Both the position numbers and the translations under genes were made by a program. Of a DNA stretch of 12,181 nt, positions 1 through 4,988 are shown piece after piece; position 1 is the first letter of the stretch, and each line of letters opens with the position of its first letter. The DNA is from AV133 sp035567015 (GTDB lineage Bacteria > Verrucomicrobiota > Verrucomicrobiia > Chthoniobacterales > UBA10450): contig DATMPQ010000081.1 in the NCBI GenBank assembly GCA_035567015.1, positions 1 through 12,181 on the forward strand. Reading direction: 5' to 3'. Under the pieces are notes generated by a model that was not told where the DNA came from, ran no database searches, and saw only the letters and a list, made by a program, of their open reading frames with translations.

Positions 1-294
1 CTTTTTGCGGATGATGCAATCCACTTTGATGACGCTCTCTTGATGAATGAGGTTGAAAATCGATTCATGAGCTACCGACTCGCGAATATTTTCCTCGCTT
101 ACGTAATAGTCAGGACGAAATAAAGCAGCCACGCGGCCGACTTCCTCCGGCGCAATCGCGACCACGACGTCGATATCGCGGGTCATGCGCGGTTGCGCGT
201 AATAATTCATCGCCATGGAACCGGTGAGCATATACGGGATTCCCGCCTGCTCGAACCTGCAGGAAACGTCGCGCACGATGTCGATCTCGTTCAT
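1..294 (-). CDS. Nucleotidyltransferase-fold protein, partial (C-terminus outside window)
   Basis: Reading the minus strand from an ATG at 294-292 gives 98 codons open to the window edge, so the C-terminus is missing. The translation carries the nucleotidyltransferase-fold signature: a G-S-M-A segment at residues 25-28, then T-R-D-I-D-V-V-V with the metal-binding pair D40/D42, and a third acidic position D92 in K-V-D-C-I. All three expected carboxylates are present, so it may be active. This resembles small AbiEii/DUF6036-type nucleotidyltransferases, which transfer a nucleotide to RNA, protein or a small molecule; the substrate cannot be read from the sequence. No strong ribosome binding site is seen. 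It lies 104 bp downstream of an HD-fold gene on the same strand, so the two may be co-transcribed. Family is fairly certain, specific role unknown. Confidence 0.75.
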   Translation of the reverse strand, partial: MNEIDIVRDVSCRFEQAGIPYMLTGSMAMNYYAQPRMTRDIDVVVAIAPEEVGRVAALFRPDYYVSEENIRESVAHESIFNLIHQESVIKVDCIIRKK

Positions 295-313
295 GGTTAA
301 CCGACAGTTTCAG

Positions 314-389
314 ACTCTCAACAATCAACTCCCTGGCACGCCGTAGTCCCGCGACTGCGGGACGAAGGAGGAACTCTCAACCATCAACT
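314..389. repeat. 17-bp direct repeat pair flanking a REP hairpin
   Basis: ACTCTCAACAATCAACT (314-330) recurs as ACTCTCAACCATCAACT (373-389), one mismatch in 17, 59 bp apart. Both are built of heptads containing TCAAC, and related heptads occur at 4747-4781. A REP-like hairpin (343-363) lies between the copies. The whole lies in the 104-bp gap between the HD gene and the nucleotidyltransferase gene. Confidence 0.7.
343..363 (+). repeat. REP-like palindrome with GTAG head
   Basis: GTAG (343-346) runs directly into a perfect 7-bp stem, GTCCCGC (346-352) with GCGGGAC (357-363), around the loop GACT. A GTAG tetranucleotide 5' of a short hairpin is the known recognition signature of REPs mobilised by RAYT transposases. 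The stem differs from the other REPs in this window; only the head and geometry are shared. It could also act as an intercistronic RNA hairpin between the two minus-strand genes. Confidence 0.6.
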
Positions 390-398
390 GCTCTAGTA

Positions 399-998
399 TC
401 ACTTCTTAGCGGCACGCTTGCCAAGAAACTTGGCGATATCGAAGTCCACAAAGTCGGCATGATGGAAAATGATCGATTCAATCGAGCGCTCCATCTTGTC
501 GCCCTCATGACTGTGTGTCGCAATGATGTGCATGACTTCGCCGGGAATCCCGTGCCTGTAGGCCAATGCGACGCCACTGAATGGATGCCGCACTTGTTGT
601 CCGAATTTTCCCTGAATCACGTTGCCCGACGCGTCCTTGTCGTACTCGAGCGGTTTTCCCACATCGGCGAGGAGCGCACCCGCGATGAGATAATCGCGTT
701 GGATGGGAATGCTGCAGCGGAACGCGCGCTTCACGACATCGGCGATCGCGATGCATTGGAGGGCGCAGGAGTTAAGATGTTCGACGAACTTCATGTCGAT
801 GTCGCCGGCCAACAACGTGAACTTGACCGCGCGAAGTTCGGCAAAGGTCCAGCCTTTCCCGCCGCAACCGGTGGTGATCGCTTCGTTCCACACCGCCGCT
901 ACTTTTTCGCGCAATGACTTCTGCTTGATCTTCATCAAGCTGGGAAAAAGCTTCGCGATTTCTTTCACGCCGTAATTGGTTGGCTTGGTTATTGTCAT
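399..998 (-). CDS. HD-domain-like protein with degenerate HD motif
   Basis: The 199-residue product has the helical HD phosphohydrolase layout: H74 as the first ligand candidate, A-G-A-L-L-A-D-V-G-K at residues 106-115, H138 (R-H-P-F), the T-H-S-H-E-G segment at 161-166 (H162, H164), and H179-H180-A-D182. In canonical members the 106-115 segment reads L-L-H-D-x-G-K. Here the His of the HD doublet is Ala (A111) while D112 is kept; the codon is clearly GCC. Loss of that metal ligand should weaken or abolish ordinary HD phosphohydrolase chemistry unless other His residues compensate. There is no signal peptide or membrane segment, so it is probably cytoplasmic. The ATG at 998 has no good Shine-Dalgarno sequence. 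The gene precedes a nucleotidyltransferase gene on the same strand, a possible functional pair. Fold assignment is moderately sure; substrate unknown. Confidence 0.7.
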   Translation of the reverse strand: MTITKPTNYGVKEIAKLFPSLMKIKQKSLREKVAAVWNEAITTGCGGKGWTFAELRAVKFTLLAGDIDMKFVEHLNSCALQCIAIADVVKRAFRCSIPIQRDYLIAGALLADVGKPLEYDKDASGNVIQGKFGQQVRHPFSGVALAYRHGIPGEVMHIIATHSHEGDKMERSIESIIFHHADFVDFDIAKFLGKRAAKK

Positions 999-1027
999 GG
1001 TGGTGACATCGATTCTAATTCATGATT

Positions 1028-1060
1028 AACCACTAATGAACACGAATGGACACGAATAGC
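1028..1060 (+). repeat. Left inverted repeat with three 10-bp units
   Basis: After AAC at 1028-1030, three decamers follow without gaps: CACTAATGAA (1031-1040), CACGAATGGA (1041-1050) and CACGAATAGC (1051-1060), consensus CACGAATGRA. The 10-bp spacing equals about one helical turn, as in multi-site protein binding arrays. The ATG of the GxxExxY gene is the ATG of the second unit. Confidence 0.75.
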
Positions 1061-1429
1061 GGAAAGTTGTTGGCGAAAGAAGAGGTTTTTCAAATTGTCG
1101 GCTGTGCCATCGAGGTTCTTAACGCGCTTGGTCACGGCTTGGTTGAGAAGCCCTATGAAAACGCATTGGCGGTCGAGTTTGGTCTGCGAAACATTTCCTT
1201 CCAGCAACAACCTGCGTTCGATGTCCTCTACAAAGGACACAAGGTCGGTCTTTTCATTACCGACTTGATAGCATCTGATGCTGTGATCGTGGATACCAAG
1301 GTGATCGACCGAATCACTGATCACGAACGTGGATTGATGTTGAATTATCTGCGGATCGCGAACCTGCGTGTTGGAGTTATCCTTAATTTTAAGCACGCCA
1401 AATTGGAGTGGGAGCGAATTGTTTTATAA
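1046..1429 (+). CDS. GxxExxY family protein (PD-(D/E)XK nuclease-like)
   Basis: The 127-residue product has the defining motif G31-L-V-E34-K-P-Y37, followed by E-N-A-L. The rest fits a PD-(D/E)XK nuclease core: an acidic residue in I-T-D73, then V-D83-T-K85 as the D/E-x-K pair, then L-N-Y-L-R and V-G-V-I-L-N-F near the C-terminus, as usual for this family of about 130 residues. The family is widespread and often multicopy in environmental bacteria, with no established function that I know of. The ATG at 1046 is chosen because an upstream ATG at 1036 is out of frame and soon stops. There is no obvious ribosome binding site, and the start sits within the 10-bp repeat array, so translation could be controlled by whatever binds there. 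It converges on the citrate-lyase-like operon with 8 bp between stop codons. Confidence 0.85.
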   Translation: MDTNSGKLLAKEEVFQIVGCAIEVLNALGHGLVEKPYENALAVEFGLRNISFQQQPAFDVLYKGHKVGLFITDLIASDAVIVDTKVIDRITDHERGLMLNYLRIANLRVGVILNFKHAKLEWERIVL

Positions 1430-1459
1430 ATTCGTGTTTATTGGTGTTCATTCGTGGTT
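1427..1459 (-). repeat. Right inverted repeat with three 10-bp units
   Basis: Read on the minus strand from 1456, three contiguous decamers appear: CACGAATGAA, CACCAATAAA and CACGAATTTA. This mirrors the left end (26/30 over 1430-1459 against 1028-1057). The repeat covers the last residues (T-T-N-E-H-Q) and TAA stop of the fusion gene on the minus strand, and touches the stop codon of the GxxExxY gene on the plus strand. Confidence 0.75.
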
Positions 1460-3168
1460 GTTCCAACAGATCGAGCTGCGGGCCCGTCATAGCCGTGATT
1501 GACTGGATCAATTCGGCGCATCGGTTTCTCGCGGGTTTGCTCTTCGATAACATGCGCCACCAGCCCGGGCGTTCGCGCGATCATGAAAATGCCGTTGAAC
1601 GCCGCGGGATTCATTTCTAAATCGGCGAGGATGGCGCCGATGGCGCCGTCCACATTTATAGGAAGCGATTTCTTCGCGTCGGCGAACGATTTTTCAACAG
1701 CCCGCGCCGCTTTCATGTGCGCCCCGTCCACGCCGGCTTCGCGCGCCAGCTCGAACAGCCGCGCGGTGCGTGGATCCTTGGTGTGATAGCGATGACCAAA
1801 TCCCGGCATGCGCTCGCCTGCTTCTTTCATCGCCGCGAGCGTGCGCGAGGCAGCTTCATCCATTGAAATGGACTCACTCGTGGCGCGATCGGCGATCGCT
1901 TTCAGCTGTCGGGCGCAATCTTCGATGGCACCGCCGTGATGACGATTGATCGACATGATGCCGGCAGCGACTGACGCGCTCAACGACGCGCCGGTAGATG
2001 CAACGGTTCGCGCGGCTAACGCGCTGGGAGGCGTGGCGCCATGATCGATCGACGCCACCAATATCGCATCCATCAAACGGGCGACAGGCGGCGACGGCAA
2101 CTCACCGGTCAAAATTAAATGCACCGCCGCGCCAAAGGATACGCGCCCCATGAGTTCAGCGATGTCGTATCCGCGTACCGCGACTCGGTTCGGCTCAACG
2201 CGTGTTACAGCGGTATTCCACACAGCGTTTTTATCCGTTTCACTCATGAGACTCTGTCCTTTCATTCGCCTGAGAATTTCTACTACCGCAGCCGGCAGTT
2301 CACCAAAGGCATCGACCACGGTGGCGCCCGACTTACGCAACGCCTTCACTTTTCCGGCGTGCGTGCCTCGCCCGCCTTCAATAATCGCGCCCGCGTGACT
2401 GAAGCGCGTGCCTTCGCGCGCCGCTTTCCCGCCGACGTACGCAATCACCGGCTTTGTGATTTTTCGATCCCGAATCAGTTGCGCCAATTCCTCTTCCTGT
2501 GACGAACCAATTTCACCAAAGATGACGATGGCTTCGGTGAGTGGATCGGCTTCAAACATCAGCGCTGCATCGGGAATGCGAATCCCAAGGACCGCATCGC
2601 CACCAATGTGCGCGATGGTCGAGATGCGCACCCCTGCCTGTCCCAAATAGTAGCCCGTGCTTGACGCCATGCCGCCGGAGCGACTGATCACTCCAACACC
2701 GGTCGGGATGCCGGGCTTGAACCACTGCCTCGCACTTTCGGCGCGACCACCGATCATACCGACCACGCCCTTGCCCGGACTCAACACTCCAAGCGTGTTT
2801 GGTCCAAGAAAAATCGCGCTATTCGCTTTGGCCGCCGCCGCGATCTCCATGGCGTCCCACACCGGTACGCGATCGGGCACCAGCACTGCGAGTTTGATGC
2901 CCGCGCCAATCGCGGAAATCGCCGCGTCCTTCACGCCGGCCGCGGGCACAAAAAGCACGGAGATGTCGATGTCGCCCATCTCTTTCACCGCTTCCTGCGG
3001 CGTGTTGAACACCGGTACGCCAAGTACGGTCTGGCCACCCTTGCCCGGCGTCACACCTGCGACCACATTGGTTCCGTACTCGCGCATCAAGCGAGTGCGC
3101 GCCTGGCCTTCACGGCCAGTGATTCCTTGCACCAAAACACGCTTCGTTTCGTCGATCAAAATCGCCAT
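1438..3168 (-). CDS. ATP-citrate-lyase-like subunit: succinyl-CoA synthetase alpha / citryl-CoA lyase fusion
   Basis: Of 576 residues, 1 to about 300 are a succinyl-CoA synthetase alpha-type CoA-binding/ligase module: G-V-T-P-G-K-G-G at 38-45, S-R-S-G-G-M at 162-167, G-E-I-G at 218-221, and the phosphohistidine loop S-H-A-G-A-I with H258. Residues about 310-565 are a citrate-synthase-like citryl-CoA lyase module: D-H-G at 375-377, H410/H411 before G-G-A, G-F-G-H-R with H459/R460, N-V-D-G with catalytic-type D507, and F-N-G-I-F at 524-528. This order matches the C-terminal half of ATP-citrate lyase and the large subunit of two-subunit prokaryotic enzymes. Expected chemistry with its partner is citrate + CoA + ATP to acetyl-CoA + oxaloacetate; a related 3-hydroxyacyl-CoA substrate is not excluded. 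The partner's TAA directly abuts this ATG, indicating translational coupling. The last residues and stop come from the GxxExxY cassette repeat. Confidence 0.85.
   Translation of the reverse strand: MAILIDETKRVLVQGITGREGQARTRLMREYGTNVVAGVTPGKGGQTVLGVPVFNTPQEAVKEMGDIDISVLFVPAAGVKDAAISAIGAGIKLAVLVPDRVPVWDAMEIAAAAKANSAIFLGPNTLGVLSPGKGVVGMIGGRAESARQWFKPGIPTGVGVISRSGGMASSTGYYLGQAGVRISTIAHIGGDAVLGIRIPDAALMFEADPLTEAIVIFGEIGSSQEEELAQLIRDRKITKPVIAYVGGKAAREGTRFSHAGAIIEGGRGTHAGKVKALRKSGATVVDAFGELPAAVVEILRRMKGQSLMSETDKNAVWNTAVTRVEPNRVAVRGYDIAELMGRVSFGAAVHLILTGELPSPPVARLMDAILVASIDHGATPPSALAARTVASTGASLSASVAAGIMSINRHHGGAIEDCARQLKAIADRATSESISMDEAASRTLAAMKEAGERMPGFGHRYHTKDPRTARLFELAREAGVDGAHMKAARAVEKSFADAKKSLPINVDGAIGAILADLEMNPAAFNGIFMIARTPGLVAHVIEEQTREKPMRRIDPVNHGYDGPAARSVGTTTNEHQ
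2245..2260 (-). promoter_or_regulatory. Possible internal ribosome binding site and start at the domain junction
   Basis: On the minus strand an AAAGGACAG element lies just upstream of an in-frame ATG (2247-2245, codon 308 of the fusion), at the exact border between the synthetase alpha module and the citryl-CoA lyase module. A product starting here would be a free lyase domain of about 269 residues, the size of stand-alone citryl-CoA lyases. It may be a relic of gene fusion or a working internal start; sequence alone cannot decide. Confidence 0.3.
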
Positions 3169-4716
3169 TTAGCGCGTCCCTCCAATCAGGTCGTCCAGTC
3201 CAGGAACCTCCAGCTCGAGGTAAAAACCTTCAATACCATTCAGTCTTGACTCTACCGAACAGGCAAGCAGCTCCGAATCTTTAGTAGCGAATTCGTCGGC
3301 GGCCACCGTAACGAACGGCGCATTCCCACGATCCACAATCAACCCACCGGATTGCGTTTCTACGAATCCGCGAATCTCTGGCCAGCGCGCTGTATCGATC
3401 CAAACGCGGCCGCCTTTGACTGGGAAAGCCTTCGCTGACGAGCTGCGAACGAAATCCGGCATGCGTTGCACCCGCGGTTTCCACTTCGTCCCTCCAGCGT
3501 TGGCGACGAGCTCGGCAAAGCGCGCCGCAATCGTGGCCGGCGTATCGGTTTTTCGATAGCCCTCGATCGGCGCGCGGAGCAGCCCGGACATCCGCCGCAA
3601 AATATCCACGGCGCGATCTTCAGTGTTGCCACCCAAACGAATCACCGCGGGAATATCCAGATCGAGTTCCCAGAACGCTTTGGCCAATCCATAAGCGGAC
3701 CAATATTGTTCCTGGCTCGCGACGCCGGAACCCGAACCGAAATATCCGACGAGGCCGGGCTGGGCCAAAATAATCCGGGCGGCGCGATACACCTTGGAGG
3801 CAGATGGATTGCCGCTGGTGTCGGTGAAATTGGCGATAGTGAATCCTGCGTTCACTATGGCGTCCATCGACATCATCGATCCGCCGCCGCCAGCGCCGTG
3901 AAAACCAACCAGACCTTTGGAATCTTTAGCGGCCGCTGTGGCTAACTGCGCGAAATAAAATGTGCCGCGATGATCACTTTGTTCAACCGCGTATGCAACG
4001 CGCTCGAGCGCAGTTGGCGGATGATCGAACTCGCGCGCAATCTCAATTTTCAATTCGGGATGCCGCGCCACGGCGTAATCATCAATCGTGATGCGGCAAT
4101 CCGCGGCGACGAACTGGCCATCTTTGGTCAGCACTAGCGGATTGATTTCAAGCGACCGGGCTTCAACGCTGCGCGCGGCGGCAAATAATTTTTGAATCGA
4201 CTCGGCGAGTTGCGGCGCGTGCGCCGGCGAAAGTCCGCACGAAGCGACAGCTTCGCCAACGGCCGAATCCAGTGGTCCGTGCTTCACATCGCAAGCGATG
4301 CGCCGCGTCGAGGCGGCGCGCTCTTCGATTCCGGTGCCGCCACCGGCTGCGAAAATAATCACCGGGGCGCGGGCGGCGTCATCAATAGCGAACGAAAGAA
4401 AAAACTCCCGTTCGATGGCGATTTTCTCTTCTACTAACACGGCTTCGACCGGAAACTGTCCAACTTTCATCGCCAACATGCGCGCCGTGTGAGCGCGAAC
4501 ATCATCCGGGTCTTTGGCGAAGGCCACCCCGCCAATGCTGGCGCGCCCAGTTGCCCAAGCTTGAATCTTGATGACCACTTCGTCGCGTTTCTCGCCGGCG
4601 AGTTCGTTGGCCGCCGCGACAGCCTGATCAGCGGTTGAGGCGGCGAGGCCACGCGGAATATTGAATCCATTCGCAGCCAGAATGGCTTTGCCTTGATATT
4701 CGTGAAGTCGTGCCAT
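3169..4716 (-). CDS. ATP-citrate-lyase-like subunit: succinyl-CoA synthetase beta-like, with C-terminal extension
   Basis: The 515-residue product opens with L-H-E-Y-Q-G-K and an N-P-R-G-like segment typical of succinyl-CoA synthetase beta. An ATP-grasp domain follows, with E-R-E-F-F-L-S at about 102-108 and the E-I-N-P-L-V...D-D-Y-A-V-A-R-H-P segment that closes it. The CoA-ligase domain (about 255-415) carries G-A-G-G-G-G, G-S-G-S-G-V and I-R-L-G-G-N. It would phosphorylate the His of the fusion subunit and form the acyl-CoA thioester. The family is normally about 390 residues; roughly 100 extra C-terminal residues (about 418-515) are not recognised and contain one Cys and several aromatic residues. 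It is the first gene of the two-gene operon. The ATG at 4716 is the only start preserving the full N-terminal ATP-grasp motif. The upstream ribosome binding site is weak. Confidence 0.82.
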   Translation of the reverse strand: MARLHEYQGKAILAANGFNIPRGLAASTADQAVAAANELAGEKRDEVVIKIQAWATGRASIGGVAFAKDPDDVRAHTARMLAMKVGQFPVEAVLVEEKIAIEREFFLSFAIDDAARAPVIIFAAGGGTGIEERAASTRRIACDVKHGPLDSAVGEAVASCGLSPAHAPQLAESIQKLFAAARSVEARSLEINPLVLTKDGQFVAADCRITIDDYAVARHPELKIEIAREFDHPPTALERVAYAVEQSDHRGTFYFAQLATAAAKDSKGLVGFHGAGGGGSMMSMDAIVNAGFTIANFTDTSGNPSASKVYRAARIILAQPGLVGYFGSGSGVASQEQYWSAYGLAKAFWELDLDIPAVIRLGGNTEDRAVDILRRMSGLLRAPIEGYRKTDTPATIAARFAELVANAGGTKWKPRVQRMPDFVRSSSAKAFPVKGGRVWIDTARWPEIRGFVETQSGGLIVDRGNAPFVTVAADEFATKDSELLACSVESRLNGIEGFYLELEVPGLDDLIGGTR

Positions 4717-4988
4717 GGCTCGGTGCTATTTCGAATGAAGACACCTAACGTTCAACGCTCAACGTCCAACATCCAACTCAGAAGTTTTTGAATTGAGCGT
4801 TCAACATTTGCTTGGTTATTCGCGATAACACTTCTGCAATGAATCCTCGGATCAACAAAGTAAAAGATTCTTGGACGGTGCAGTCGTAAATTGAGAAGAC
4901 CTGGGTCACATGATCTCAAGCATTTCCGCTTTGCTCTCGACAGGCACAGCAACGAATTGAATTATTTGAGTTCACATAAGATAGCGAG
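4717..4988. other. Divergent intergenic region
   Basis: This 272-bp stretch lies between the 5' ends of the minus-strand citrate-lyase-like operon and the plus-strand cyclase gene, so it should contain both promoters. It holds the heptad array at 4747-4781. AACGCTCAA (4754-4762) is complementary to TTGAGCGTT downstream (starting about 4794), so a 9-bp stem with a loop of about 30 nt is possible. No convincing -35/-10 pair was found; TTGAAT at 4957 has no well-spaced partner. A short minus-strand open frame inside (4752-4952) shows no protein-like features. Confidence 0.6.
4747..4781 (+). repeat. Five tandem 7-bp units, AACnnnC type
   Basis: AACGTTC, AACGCTC, AACGTCC, AACATCC and AACTCAG follow one another without gaps, the last being degenerate. 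The same heptad style (TCAAC-containing) is seen at 314-389. The array lies about 30 bp upstream of the start of the citrate-lyase-like operon, within its presumed 5' region. Confidence 0.6.

Larger units (their letters stand above)
1028..1459 (+). mobile_element. Putative 432-bp GxxExxY cassette bounded by inverted repeats
   Basis: Two 30-bp ends, 1028-1057 and 1430-1459, match as inverted repeats at 26 of 30 positions and enclose almost nothing but the GxxExxY gene. The gene's start codon (1046) lies inside the left repeat and its stop (1427-1429) touches the right one. The right repeat runs into the 3' end of the neighbouring citrate-lyase-like gene. No transposase is present, so if mobile it would depend on a factor supplied in trans. 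Target-site duplication is not evident. The boundaries are read from sequence; mobility is inference. Confidence 0.5.

Noticed and set aside
110..328. 72-codon minus-strand open frame
   Set aside because: It is out of frame with the 1-294 reading, which carries an intact nucleotidyltransferase signature; the alternative translation is Arg-rich with no motif.
314..389. CRISPR-like array
   Set aside because: Only two repeat copies, with a palindromic REP between them and no further spacers or cas genes.
459..917. 152-codon plus-strand open frame opposite the HD-like gene
   Set aside because: Antisense shadow; the minus-strand frame has clear HD-fold motifs and this one has none.
2657..3172. 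171-codon plus-strand open frame opposite the synthetase alpha module
   Set aside because: Low-complexity Pro/Ala/Ser translation, a mirror of the conserved minus-strand gene.
4752..4952. 66-codon minus-strand open frame in the divergent intergenic region
   Set aside because: It starts and ends in repeat-like sequence and shows no family features; more likely noncoding 5' region.
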